Assembly (NCBI GenBank): GCA_051649305.1
Contig: JBOFGV010000019.1
Location: 36,140-100,139 of the forward strand
Length of the DNA stretch: 64,000 bases
Origin: JADCCX01 sp051649305
GTDB lineage: Bacteria > Pseudomonadota > Alphaproteobacteria > Rhizobiales > Beijerinckiaceae
Direction of reading: 5' to 3'
Shown one piece after another: positions 16,894 through 24,657 of the stretch. The stretch's first letter is position 1. Each line of letters starts with the position of its first letter. A program made the position numbers and the translations under genes. Under the pieces are notes generated by a model. That model saw nothing but the letters and a program-made list of their open reading frames with translations, ran no database searches and was not told where the DNA came from.

Positions 16894-17223
16894 ATGGTTG
16901 CCTTTGAGCCTGTTCATCTCGATGCCTTGCGGGCCTTGCTGTTCGGCTTTGCGCTTGCAGGTCTGCTGGCGAGCGCCTTCCAGTATCTGACAGACCGTCC
17001 GGCGAGCTTCACCCTGCTGCAACAGGGTGGCTGGTCAGCCATCATTTCAGTGCCATTTGTGGTGATGGCAGCGCCATTCATCATCCTGCGCAATACCATC
17101 CGTGGTCGCCGGTTTGAACGGCGCTCCATGTTTTTTGTGTGGCTGGCCACAGTCATTGCCTGCCTCTGGAGCATGGCCGCTGGCCGTTTCATGTTGGATG
17201 TTGTGGCAAAATGGCTGGTGTGA
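16894..17223 (+). CDS. Small integral membrane protein (possibly DUF6949)
   Basis: The 109-residue product has three predicted membrane helices: ALLFGFALAGLLASAF, AIISVPFVVMAAPFIIL and FFVWLATVIACLWSMAAG. Between them is a basic loop, NTIRGRRFERRS. It resembles a Rhizobiales-restricted membrane family I associate with DUF6949, without certainty. The ATG at 16894 is chosen because GGAG lies 7 nt upstream. A gamma carbonic anhydrase gene follows after 59 nt. Function is unknown. Confidence 0.7.
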   Translation: MVAFEPVHLDALRALLFGFALAGLLASAFQYLTDRPASFTLLQQGGWSAIISVPFVVMAAPFIILRNTIRGRRFERRSMFFVWLATVIACLWSMAAGRFMLDVVAKWLV

Positions 17224-17282
17224 TTTGGACAGAAGCCTGATCAGCTGATACACCGCTTCCATCATTCGGGAGCACTGCTATC

Positions 17283-17810
17283 ATGCCATCCTACAGCCTT
17301 GACGGGCAAAAGCCTGAAACTCCTGCTGACAACGATCACTGGATTGCGCCTGATGCGCACATCATGGGCCGCGTTCGCCTTGCAAAAGACGTCGGCATCT
17401 GGTTTGGCGCTGTGCTGCGCGGCGACAACGAGTGGATCTCCATCGGCGAAGGAAGCAACATCCAAGAACACGCGATGTTGCACACCGATATGGGCTATCC
17501 CCTCACCGTTGGTGCCCATTGCACCATCGGCCACCGGGCGATCCTGCATGGATGCAGCATTGGCAACAACAGCCTTGTGGGCATGGGTGCCATCATTCTC
17601 AACGGCGCAAAGATTGGCAACAACTGCCTTGTTGGCGCCGGTGCACTCGTGACAGAGGGAAAGGAGTTTCCAGACAATTCGCTGATTGTTGGCTCCCCGG
17701 CCAAGGCAATCCGCACACTTGATGATGCAGCGGCAGCCCGCCTGCGTCAGTCAGCCGAGAGTTACGTCGCCAACTGGAAACGCTTTCAGGCTGGATTGAA
17801 GCCGCTCTAA
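17283..17810 (+). CDS. Gamma-class carbonic anhydrase family protein
   Basis: The 175-residue product is a left-handed beta-helix protein. It contains GRVRLAKDVGIWFGAVLRGDNEWISIG, EHAMLHTDMGYPLTVG and HCTIGHRAILHGCSIGNNSLVGMGA. These carry the three histidines that bind zinc in gamma carbonic anhydrase (YrdA/CaiE/PaaY type). Many members are active or redox-regulated carbonic anhydrases and some are acyltransferase relatives. GGGAG lies about 10 nt before the ATG. Its stop is 16 nt from the convergent BTLCP gene. Confidence 0.88.
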   Translation: MPSYSLDGQKPETPADNDHWIAPDAHIMGRVRLAKDVGIWFGAVLRGDNEWISIGEGSNIQEHAMLHTDMGYPLTVGAHCTIGHRAILHGCSIGNNSLVGMGAIILNGAKIGNNCLVGAGALVTEGKEFPDNSLIVGSPAKAIRTLDDAAAARLRQSAESYVANWKRFQAGLKPL

Positions 17811-17826
17811 ACCGGCTGTCGCGGGA

Positions 17827-18456
17827 TCAGCGGCTTCTGGCGGTAATGATGTTGGTGTCAACATTGCCAAGGGAAACCCAGCGGTTGGGATGCTCTTGCG
17901 ACTGGCGCTTGATGAAACGATAGCCTGTTTCTGTCCAGAGCTTCACCTTGGGTTCCTGATTGTCGAGGATGAAATCCCCACGATCTGTTTTGACGGTCAG
18001 GATAGCGTGACCGTCCCCCTTTTTGTCCCGAACAACCGTGATGAGAAGAGACTGCCTGTGCCAACCAGCAGCGATCAACTGGCGGCGTTTTTCCAGAACA
18101 TAGTCTTCGCAGTCACCCCGGCCATCGGTTGGGTATGACCAGCGCTCAGCAACGCCCCAGTGATCGATATCTGTAACTGGTTCTATGTCTCTGTTCACAG
18201 TAGCATTGATCGTCAGAAGCTCGCGCCAGCGTCGTTCATCCAGCACCGCATCAGCAGAACGCAGCTGTGTCACCTCACAATCCCTGCGTCCTTCGCGGGT
18301 TCCGCAAAACTCGACCCAACCCAGTGGCGGTGTTGCCTCTCCACTCACCTGAGCATAGGCATGACGGCCATCCTGCGCCTGAAGCACGGCAGGGACTGCC
18401 ATTGCACCGGCCAGGAACACACCCGCCATCAACACTGATTTTGCCAAAGAGGCCAT
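17827..18456 (-). CDS. Transglutaminase-like cysteine peptidase (BTLCP), copy 1
   Basis: The 209-residue product is a BTLCP (peptidase C93, formerly DUF920) protein, the fold of the adhesin protease LapG. A signal peptide (residues 1-28, ending QAQDG) implies a periplasmic location. The catalytic triad is visible: Cys in GRGDCEDYVLEKRR, His in GDGHAILTVKT, Asp in FILDNQEPKV. A helical region EFCGTREGRRDCEVTQLR adds two cysteines. It is about 60% identical by eye to copy 2 at 18746, so they are tandem paralogues. The Shine-Dalgarno GGGAG sits inside a small hairpin just before the ATG. Confidence 0.9.
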   Translation of the reverse strand: MASLAKSVLMAGVFLAGAMAVPAVLQAQDGRHAYAQVSGEATPPLGWVEFCGTREGRRDCEVTQLRSADAVLDERRWRELLTINATVNRDIEPVTDIDHWGVAERWSYPTDGRGDCEDYVLEKRRQLIAAGWHRQSLLITVVRDKKGDGHAILTVKTDRGDFILDNQEPKVKLWTETGYRFIKRQSQEHPNRWVSLGNVDTNIITARSR

Positions 18457-18479
18457 CGGAAATCTCCCGTTGTTGGGAG
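18457..18479 (-). promoter_or_regulatory. Hairpin sequestering the Shine-Dalgarno of BTLCP copy 1
   Basis: On the minus strand the leader reads CTCCCAACAACGGGAG followed by 7 bases and the ATG at 18456. The 5-bp stem (18464-18468 with 18475-18479) includes GGGAG, the best Shine-Dalgarno sequence. Translation may therefore need opening of this stem. The stem is short, so an RNA switch is only possible. Confidence 0.4.
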
Positions 18480-18745
18480 AACAATGGCAGCAGGAGTTTC
18501 CCGGAGATTTGCGGAATTAGATGCAATTTGCCCGGTCAAAATTCAGTTTTTCTCAAGTGATTAGAGAGATTTAGGTAAGTTTATGAATCGTGACGGTTTG
18601 CTCATTAACCAGCTAATGCATTGAACTTGCAGCGGATCGGGAGACCGCGCCGGAATGAACAGCTCAATTTGTCTGCTTCATGCAAGAAACTGTTCACGCT
18701 GGCGCTTAAGACGCAGCTCACCTTGCTCCAATGAGCCTAAAAAGC

Positions 18746-19354
18746 TCAGCGGTTGGCGGTCACGATAGTGTTGTCAACGCCGCCCAGCGAGACCCACTTG
18801 TTGGGGTGTTGCTCTGATTGGCGCTTGACGAAACGATAACCAGTGTCTGCCCAGGACTTGACCTTGGCTTCCTGATTATCAAGCACGAAATCGCCACGAT
18901 CTGTCTTGATTGTCAGAACGGCATGGCCATCACCCTTCTTGTCACGCACAACCGTGATCAGCAGGGCCTGACGCGGCCAACCAGCCTCGATCAAACGGCG
19001 GCGCTTCTCAAGCACGTAGTCTTCGCAGTCACCCTTGCCGGTAACAGGATAGGACCACTTTTCGAGCGTGCCCCACTGCTCAAGATCAGAGATAGGATCA
19101 ATCGTATCATTGACTTCACGGTTGATCTTGACGAGCTGCTTCCAGCGCTTGTCATCCAGCAGGGCCGGTATGGCAGGCAATGTACGCACGTCGCATTCAG
19201 CAGGATTTTCACCACAAAACTGCACCCAGCCAATGGGAGCGAGTGTGTCGGTGGTCACAAGAGCAGCTGTTGTCAAAGGAACGGACTGGGCCGAGGCAGA
19301 AGAGAGACCCGCCAGAACCATTGCCAAACCGAGAAAAGTTGACTTACGCATCAC
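18746..19354 (-). CDS. Transglutaminase-like cysteine peptidase (BTLCP), copy 2
   Basis: The 202-residue product repeats the layout of copy 1: signal peptide (residues 1-22, ending SAQSV), IGWVQFCGENPAECDVRTLP, catalytic Cys in GKGDCEDYVLEKRRR, His in GDGHAVLTIKT, Asp in FVLDNQEAKV, and C-terminal WVSLGGVDNTIV. It is periplasmic. LapG of this family cleaves large adhesins under c-di-GMP control through LapD; no LapD-like gene is in the window. The 5' region carries two exact TTAA-N7-TTAA boxes, so CtrA control is likely. Copy 1 lies 289 nt downstream and may be a separate unit. Confidence 0.9.
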   Translation of the reverse strand: MMRKSTFLGLAMVLAGLSSASAQSVPLTTAALVTTDTLAPIGWVQFCGENPAECDVRTLPAIPALLDDKRWKQLVKINREVNDTIDPISDLEQWGTLEKWSYPVTGKGDCEDYVLEKRRRLIEAGWPRQALLITVVRDKKGDGHAVLTIKTDRGDFVLDNQEAKVKSWADTGYRFVKRQSEQHPNKWVSLGGVDNTIVTANR

Positions 19355-19370
19355 GTCACCAACACAAACC

Positions 19371-19385
19371 TTAACGATATGTTAA
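19371..19385. promoter_or_regulatory. CtrA-type box (TTAA-N7-TTAA), proximal
   Basis: The sequence TTAACGATATGTTAA lies 17-31 nt before the start codon of BTLCP copy 2. It matches the CtrA half-site pair TTAA-N7-TTAA exactly. The position close to the start codon could repress or activate depending on the promoter. Confidence 0.6.
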
Positions 19386-19422
19386 TGTGTAATTGAGATG
19401 CGCTGGCGCGGCAACCAACTCC

Positions 19423-19438
19423 TTAACAAAGGGTTAAC
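19423..19438. promoter_or_regulatory. CtrA-type box (TTAA-N7-TTAAC), distal
   Basis: The sequence TTAACAAAGGGTTAAC is a full match to the CtrA consensus including the terminal C. It is 69-84 nt upstream of the BTLCP copy 2 start codon and 38 nt from the terminator of the PilZ gene. Two exact boxes within 70 bp are unlikely by chance. Confidence 0.65.
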
Positions 19439-19475
19439 GTCACTTTCGGCATTAAAGATTCAGGCGCGCAACGAG

Positions 19476-19500
19476 AAAGGCCCGCTTGAGGCGGGCCTTT
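19476..19500 (-). terminator. Rho-independent terminator after the PilZ gene
   Basis: A perfect 10-bp stem (AAAGGCCCGC / GCGGGCCTTT) with loop TTGAG lies 26 nt beyond the PilZ stop codon. The stem ends in CCTTT on either strand, so the U-tract is short. It separates the PilZ gene from BTLCP copy 2, which is read in the same direction. Confidence 0.75.
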
Positions 19501-19526
19501 GGAGAACAATCGATCTCAGTTCAGGA

Positions 19527-20141
19527 TTAGAGTGCGACAGACACTTCCGTATCGATTTCGAGCGCCGTGAGTACGCGGCCAAACTCAACGGCCACGCCGC
19601 CTTCGAACAAGCGAACCACCTTGGCTGGCATTTTGCCAACAACAATGCGTTGACCCATGGCCAGCTTGAAGTCACCGGAAACACCGGCACCGGAGGTAGA
19701 GACGTCAATGAGACGCGCCACAACCTGCTGTCCTGTATCAAGCGTTACAACCGTGCGGGCGTTGCGTGGCTGGATACGGTCGTGACGACGATCTTCAGGC
19801 AAGCCCAGGATTTGACGATTGGCAAGCCAGGTCAACTGCGAGGCAAGCTTGTCGCGTTTGCGCACCGTGGCGGAAAAGACGATAGCAAAGCCATTGGGAA
19901 ACTGGCGGACCACGGTGCCTTCAACGCGTCCAAGCTGATCAAGATAGATCACAACACGTTCACCGAGATTGCCGCTGACTGGACCAAGAACGGACAATCC
20001 ACCTGGCGAAATGTCGATCGTCTGACATGGATACTCACGCCGGGATTCCAGCATGTAGCGTCCCATAACTTCCACAGCGACGCGCTGGTGGCGGCGACGC
20101 TCCAAAGGCCTGGCTGATTGACGGGCGGCGGTTCCAAACAT
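19527..20141 (-). CDS. Double PilZ-domain protein
   Basis: The 204-residue product contains two PilZ domains. The first has the c-di-GMP motif RRRHQR and DISPGG (residues 13-40). The second has RRHDR and DVSTSG (about residues 115-150). Both sets of RxxxR and D/NxSxxG residues are intact, so both could bind c-di-GMP. There is no other output domain and no membrane segment. The ATG at 20141 is chosen with AAGGAAGAG upstream; a start 12 codons earlier is also possible. A terminator follows the stop. Confidence 0.87.
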   Translation of the reverse strand: MFGTAARQSARPLERRRHQRVAVEVMGRYMLESRREYPCQTIDISPGGLSVLGPVSGNLGERVVIYLDQLGRVEGTVVRQFPNGFAIVFSATVRKRDKLASQLTWLANRQILGLPEDRRHDRIQPRNARTVVTLDTGQQVVARLIDVSTSGAGVSGDFKLAMGQRIVVGKMPAKVVRLFEGGVAVEFGRVLTALEIDTEVSVAL

Positions 20142-20190
20142 GGCTGTGCTAAACTCTTCCTTGTGCCCAGCATGCACTGAAGGAGTTAAA

Positions 20191-20244
20191 ATGGAATTAG
20201 TTCAGCAACAATTTTTAAATTTCTTTTCAATGCTTGAAGTTTAA
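20191..20244 (+). CDS. Possible 17-residue microprotein
   Basis: On the plus strand AAGGAG lies 5 nt before an ATG that opens MELVQQQFLNFFSMLEV and a TAA stop. The peptide would be hydrophobic and amphipathic. It lies in the 110-nt gap between the start of the PilZ gene and the stop of the PAS gene, both on the other strand. The ribosome-binding site is the best argument; there is no homology support. Confidence 0.25.
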   Translation: MELVQQQFLNFFSMLEV

Positions 20245-20251
20245 TCGTGGA

Positions 20252-20860
20252 CTACAGAGACTTGCCCCCATCAATCAGGCGGAAAGATCTGCGTCGCTCC
20301 AGAAGACCTGAAATATTGGTAGCCGGCTTTCCAAAGACAGACGATGTTTTCGCTGGGATGGTTTTACTGTTGGAATCCAGCATTCTGATGCTGAGAAGGC
20401 CCAGTTCTTCGACCCGCAACCCAATCTTGCTAGCCGTGACAGCAGTTGGGAACAAACCACCCAACAATCTCAGACGGTTGCGCCCACCATGCCGAAGCGG
20501 CAAGAGAACGAGCTCGCAATCGTAATTTTTGCTGTCCAGACCTTCCGCGCTCACGCCAGCAATCAGGGGAGAAGCATCCTGTGCCACGCTTGAGACCATG
20601 CGAGCGGCATCAACACGATCCGTGGCACGCCACCAGCGCTCAAACGGTTCTTCACGCAGTTCACGGCCTGCAAAGGCGGAAAGACGCGTGCCCGCGACAC
20701 GGTAATTCCAGCTGCCATCAAAATCAGCGCCGAGAATGAAAACATCCTGAAGCAGATGACCGATTTCAGAAGGCTCAAGATCATTCCGGTCAGGAATCAT
20801 CCCTCCCCGGCAAAGCCCTTGCCAATGCTCATACAACGCACGCGAACCATCATGTCTCAT
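20252..20860 (-). CDS. PAS_5 family protein
   Basis: The 202-residue product begins MRHDGSRALYEHWQGL and has IGHLLQDVFILGADFDGSWN, then YRVAGTRLSAFAGREL. This matches the PAS_5 (formerly DUF1457) family common in Rhizobiales. The C-terminus is basic, with GLLERRRSFRLIDGG that could touch nucleic acid or membrane. An open frame continues to 21079, but AGGA 9 nt upstream and the conserved start favour the ATG at 20860. It is probably a small single-domain sensor; partner and ligand are unknown. Confidence 0.8.
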   Translation of the reverse strand: MRHDGSRALYEHWQGLCRGGMIPDRNDLEPSEIGHLLQDVFILGADFDGSWNYRVAGTRLSAFAGRELREEPFERWWRATDRVDAARMVSSVAQDASPLIAGVSAEGLDSKNYDCELVLLPLRHGGRNRLRLLGGLFPTAVTASKIGLRVEELGLLSIRMLDSNSKTIPAKTSSVFGKPATNISGLLERRRSFRLIDGGKSL

Positions 20861-21034
20861 ATCAACGCATCCTGACCAATGCGCCTGTTGAATCAGGCGC
20901 TGTCTGTCTCTCGCTGGCACGAAATGGATGTGCACAGCGAACTTCCGGACCTTGGTTGCAGCCATCGTGCCAGTTGAGGTGTTAACCTTAACCAATTGTA
21001 GCTGTTGACCTTTTCTTAACGTCTGGTAGCTTCG

Positions 21035-21183
21035 TTGCCACTGGTTTCGCTGCTTTTGCAGTGGAAAAGCTCCATTCACTGGTATTTCAGGTGAACTGAC
21101 GTGACCGGGATCTGCGCTTGGCAGAACCGCATGTTAACACTTTGAGACCCTCGGGAGAGCGGCAACGCTCTCCCGTTTTTTTT
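21035..21183 (+). ncRNA. Candidate intergenic small RNA
   Basis: A terminator with eight T residues ends a plus-strand segment that has no open frame of its own. Upstream, CCACTG and CAGTGG can pair around 21037-21065, so the RNA would be structured. The start is a guess from TTGACC at 21005, whose -10 (TAGCTT) is poor. The family is not recognised. The transcript could alternatively be a long 3' end from antisense transcription of the PAS gene region. Confidence 0.35.
21152..21183 (+). terminator. Strong Rho-independent terminator
   Basis: A perfect 10-bp stem CGGGAGAGCG / CGCTCTCCCG with a GCAA tetraloop is followed by eight T residues (21176-21183). The T-tract shows it acts on plus-strand transcripts. 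No plus-strand gene precedes it, which points to a small RNA. Confidence 0.9.
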
Positions 21184-21292
21184 GCCTTGAATGCAGCATG
21201 GAAAATCTCCCCTTTCAGAGAATTGCGCCATTTGCCCGATGGTCGCTGGCGAGCAAGTCGTGCTAGGCCCGGTGCGCAACAGGACAATTGGC

Positions 21293-22120
21293 ATGACGCA
21301 GAGCAGTTTCGAGAAAGAGCCACCGCGATCGGAGCCAGTTCTCTTTGCACCTATGCCGCTGGTTGTGCTGATTGGCTTCATGCTGGGCCTGCACACCTAC
21401 CGGGTGTTTGTGCCGGGTTTGTTTGAGGATACGGACATCGCTTTCCTGAATACGACAGCCTTTGTCCCCGCGCGGTTTTCGCTTTGGGCCGGGCTTGCCA
21501 GTGTTCAGGATATCCTCACGGATATTGCAGCTTCATCACCGTCCATGAGAGGTTTGCGTCAGGCGCTCTTTCAGGCTTTCGTGGCCGATGGCTCGGCAAA
21601 ACCCTGGACGATGATCAGCTACTCCCTGCTTCATGCCAACTGGGAGCATGTGATTTTCAATTGCCTATGGATGCTGGCCTTTGGCTCACCCGTGATGCAT
21701 CGATTCGGTGTCACACGCTTTCTGCTGTTCTTTGCAGTTACTGCTGCTGCAGCTGCGATATTCCATGCGTTCTTCAACCAAACCGATGTTGCTGTTCTGG
21801 TTGGCGCGTCGGGAGCTGTTTCAGGCTTGACAGCCGCAGCCTTGCGGTTCGCCATTGGCAACAACGGATTTGGCGGCAGACAATCAAACTGGATGTCGCC
21901 AGCCGAACCTTTGATGAAGGCATTGCAGAACAAAGGTGTGATCGTCTTTATTCTGGTTTGGTTTGGCATAAACCTGCTGGCGGGCATTGGTATCCCCGTT
22001 GGCACGGGCACAGATGTCCGCATTGCATGGGAAGCCCATGTGGGTGGTTTTCTCGCAGGATTGCTCCTTTTTGCGGCTTTTGACCCCGTTGGCTCGCAAA
22101 ACGCCGCTCATTCCCGATAA
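21293..22120 (+). CDS. Rhomboid-family intramembrane serine protease
   Basis: The 275-residue product has about six or seven membrane helices. Motifs are HANWEHVIFNCLWMLAFG in the early part, VGASGAVSG with the catalytic serine, and AHVGGFLAG with the catalytic histidine. It cleaves substrates within the membrane. AGGA lies 8 nt upstream of the ATG at 21293; a longer frame from 21191 overlaps the terminator region. The next gene, a CBS protein, starts 107 nt on. Substrates are unknown. Confidence 0.9.
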   Translation: MTQSSFEKEPPRSEPVLFAPMPLVVLIGFMLGLHTYRVFVPGLFEDTDIAFLNTTAFVPARFSLWAGLASVQDILTDIAASSPSMRGLRQALFQAFVADGSAKPWTMISYSLLHANWEHVIFNCLWMLAFGSPVMHRFGVTRFLLFFAVTAAAAAIFHAFFNQTDVAVLVGASGAVSGLTAAALRFAIGNNGFGGRQSNWMSPAEPLMKALQNKGVIVFILVWFGINLLAGIGIPVGTGTDVRIAWEAHVGGFLAGLLLFAAFDPVGSQNAAHSR

Positions 22121-22227
22121 ACAAAACTGCCACTTGCATTCGACTTTCGTATTGGCCATTCTGTCGCAGTGAGCCGGGCGCTCGCCCGCTTGCCGCTTAA
22201 CGTGCCGCACCAACGGGAGGATCGGCC

Positions 22228-22662
22228 ATGACAGTAGCTACCATCATCTCCACCAAGGGCCGGGATGTGATTACATCTCAACCCCACAGGACATTGGCTG
22301 AAATCGCCGCAATCCTTGCTGAGAAGCGTATCGGCGCGATCATGATTACCGGCGCGGATGGCAGCATCAAAGGCATCATTTCAGAGCGTGATATCGTGCG
22401 CGCCATTGCCAATGGCGGCGGTGCGGCGCTTGCTGACGCTGTATCATTGCACATGACGCAAAAGGTCATCACCTGCGAGGAGACCGACATGATCTCCGAC
22501 GTGATGGAAGAAATGACCCGTGGCCGCTTCCGGCACATGCCCGTGGTCAAGAATGGTCGCCTGACCGGCATCATTTCCATCGGGGACGTCGTCAAGCGCC
22601 GCATTGCGGACACCGAGGCTGAAAGCCAGTCGATGCGCGACTACATCCAGATGGCGAGTTGA
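22228..22662 (+). CDS. Tandem CBS-domain protein
   Basis: The 144-residue product is a Bateman module of two CBS domains. The first has LAEIAAILAEKRIGAIMITG and GIISERDIVRAIANGG. The second has VMEEMTRGRFRHMPVVKNGRLTGIISIGDVVKRRI. Such stand-alone proteins bind adenosyl compounds and modulate other proteins. GGAGG lies 7 nt upstream of the ATG. It is convergent with the patatin gene, 11 nt apart. Confidence 0.93.
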   Translation: MTVATIISTKGRDVITSQPHRTLAEIAAILAEKRIGAIMITGADGSIKGIISERDIVRAIANGGGAALADAVSLHMTQKVITCEETDMISDVMEEMTRGRFRHMPVVKNGRLTGIISIGDVVKRRIADTEAESQSMRDYIQMAS

Positions 22663-22673
22663 GCTTTTGGCCG

Positions 22674-23732
22674 TCAGCTGCGGCGGACGGTCAATGCTTT
22701 CCGGATGTCCTTGATGTCATCCAGCGCCTTGAGCGTTGCCGCACGGCCTGCGGCAATCGCCTCCTCCGCCCGGTGAAACTCGGACAGGCCAAGATTTCCG
22801 AGTTTGGGCGTGATGGTAATATCAGGCGGATCACCTGCAAGACGTGACCGCGCAATCCTGTCCTGCGTGATGTTGAAGGCATCGAGCATGACGCTCATGA
22901 TTCCGGGCGCGCTGTCAGCAGGCTTTTCAGGAGCCGCAGCCCCTCCCCCGAAGGTGCGGCGCACGATGCTGGCCGCACCGTAAACAGGTGCCAGAAGACC
23001 ACGATAGGCTTCGTCCTGTTCTACGCTCGGGAGCTGCGCGAGTTTCGCGTTATCGACCCCGTGCTCGTGGATAACACCGGAGCGGCCCAGCACATCAGTG
23101 TGCAGATTCACGGCAATGATCACCTCAGCCCCCAAAGCTCGCGCCACGGATACAGGCACAGGATTGGAAAGAGCACCGTCCATCAACCAGCGCCCACCGA
23201 TGTTAACCGGCACGAAAATACCCGGCAATGCGTAGGAGGCGCGCATGGCATCGGCCAGTGGCCCACGCGTCAGCCAAACCTCATGACCGTGGCGAATTTC
23301 AGTGGCAACCGATGCAAACCGCACCGGCAGCTCTTCCACACGCATATCCTTGAGCCGCTCTTCAAGCTGCTTTCGCAACCGGTCTCCGCTCAAAAGGCCA
23401 GAACCTGTCAAATGCAGATCCATGAGGCTCAACATCGAGCGCTTGGTGAGGCTGCGGGCAAAAACTTCCAACTCTGCAAGCTTGCCAGCCGCCCATGAGC
23501 CGCCAACAACCGCACCAATCGACGTACCCGCAATCACCTGAGGCCTGATTCCTGCTTCATCGAGCTGCGCCAGAATGCCAATATGCGCCCAGCCGCGCGC
23601 CGCACCACCACCAAGCGCCAGACCGATAACGGGCGGAACCTCGTTGTTTTGCTGTGAAGGCTCATGCCAGGGCACAGCATCAGCTGCAGGACTTGGCGCG
23701 ACAGGACGTGGTTTGGCTCCAAACATCATCAT
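22674..23732 (-). CDS. Patatin-like phospholipase
   Basis: The 352-residue product has the patatin oxyanion motif ALGGGAARGWAHIGIL, the nucleophile elbow GTSIGAVVG (catalytic serine), and the catalytic aspartate in MDGALSNPVP. This is the RssA-like bacterial patatin family, likely a lipid acyl hydrolase. No signal peptide is seen. Three consecutive ATGs (23732, 23729, 23726) follow GGGG, so the exact start is uncertain by two codons. Confidence 0.9.
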   Translation of the reverse strand: MMMFGAKPRPVAPSPAADAVPWHEPSQQNNEVPPVIGLALGGGAARGWAHIGILAQLDEAGIRPQVIAGTSIGAVVGGSWAAGKLAELEVFARSLTKRSMLSLMDLHLTGSGLLSGDRLRKQLEERLKDMRVEELPVRFASVATEIRHGHEVWLTRGPLADAMRASYALPGIFVPVNIGGRWLMDGALSNPVPVSVARALGAEVIIAVNLHTDVLGRSGVIHEHGVDNAKLAQLPSVEQDEAYRGLLAPVYGAASIVRRTFGGGAAAPEKPADSAPGIMSVMLDAFNITQDRIARSRLAGDPPDITITPKLGNLGLSEFHRAEEAIAAGRAATLKALDDIKDIRKALTVRRS

Positions 23733-23790
23733 GTTCCCCGATAAACGCACGGTTTACAGGAAAGACTACGACATGAGTGTGACCATTGCC

Positions 23791-24657
23791 CTAATGCTGG
23801 AGTCGCTTCAAGAATTCGAGTACAGCGGTGGTGAATGCGCCATTGCTGTCACCGGCTACCATGTGGCGGGCGTCTTTCACGTCCACAAACTCTGAGCCTT
23901 TGGCGAGTCGTAAAATCTCTTCGGCCTGTTCCTGCTGCACCAATTCGCTTGCCTGCCCGCGCACCAGCAATGAGGGCACGGCAAGGGCTGCCGCAGCCTT
24001 GAGTGCAGTGTCCTCCACACCCCTGCGGTCGGTTTCAATCGGGCGTGGTCCATCCAGAAACGCCGGGTCCCAATGCCAGTAATAGCGCCCGTTGTCGCGC
24101 AGGCGCAGGTTCTTGCGCAGGCCAGACAACGACCGTGGCTTGGGCCGATGCGGCAGATAAGCGGCGATGGATTCTGCCGCCTCCTCGACAGTGGCAAAAC
24201 CAGCCGCTGCATTGCCACGCATGAAGCCTTGCACCGCGGCCACACCCTTGGGGTCCATGCGCGGTGTCACATCCACCAGCACGAGTGCCGCATAGGGATT
24301 GTCCGCATCAAGTGCTGAACCAATGAGCGAGGACAAACCACCAAGCGAAGCACCGACAACCACCGGCTTTGCGCCAAACTTCCTGGTCAATTGCAGGGCA
24401 AGCGAGCGGCTGTCCGCTGCAAAGTCGAAGAAGGAATAGCCCAGATCCTGCGGTCGCCCGCTGTCACCATGGCCGCGTTGGTCAAAAGGAATGGCGCGAA
24501 ATCCCGCCTTCGCCAGTGTCTGCGCCGTAGCCTGCCAGCTGTGGCGCGTTTGGCCACCACCGTGCAGAAACATCACGGGCCGGCCAGAGTTACCATAGAC
24601 ATCGCCGACAAGCTGAAGACCGGGAGATGTCTCAAAGGAAAGTGTCTCGGCGGTCAC
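23791..24657 (-). CDS. Alpha/beta hydrolase (second of two)
   Basis: The 288-residue product has the alpha/beta-hydrolase signature: HGGGQTRHSWQATAQTL (oxyanion region), PFDQRGHGDSGRP, the nucleophile elbow VVGASLGGLSS, and a C-terminal KDARHMVAGD with the catalytic histidine. It starts with GTG at 24657 that overlaps the TGA of the upstream hydrolase (GTGA), so the two are translationally coupled. The substrate is unknown; the family includes epoxide hydrolases and esterases. Confidence 0.87.
   Translation of the reverse strand: MTAETLSFETSPGLQLVGDVYGNSGRPVMFLHGGGQTRHSWQATAQTLAKAGFRAIPFDQRGHGDSGRPQDLGYSFFDFAADSRSLALQLTRKFGAKPVVVGASLGGLSSLIGSALDADNPYAALVLVDVTPRMDPKGVAAVQGFMRGNAAAGFATVEEAAESIAAYLPHRPKPRSLSGLRKNLRLRDNGRYYWHWDPAFLDGPRPIETDRRGVEDTALKAAAALAVPSLLVRGQASELVQQEQAEEILRLAKGSEFVDVKDARHMVAGDSNGAFTTAVLEFLKRLQH

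Larger units (their letters stand above)
20861..21292. other. Intergenic region with putative sRNA locus
   Basis: This 432-base gap separates divergent genes (PAS_5 on minus, rhomboid on plus). It contains a strong plus-strand terminator at 21152-21183 with no annotated plus-strand gene upstream, a possible -35 (TTGACC, 21005-21010), and the tandem TTAACCTTAACC at 20981-20992. See the ncRNA entry. Confidence 0.6.
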
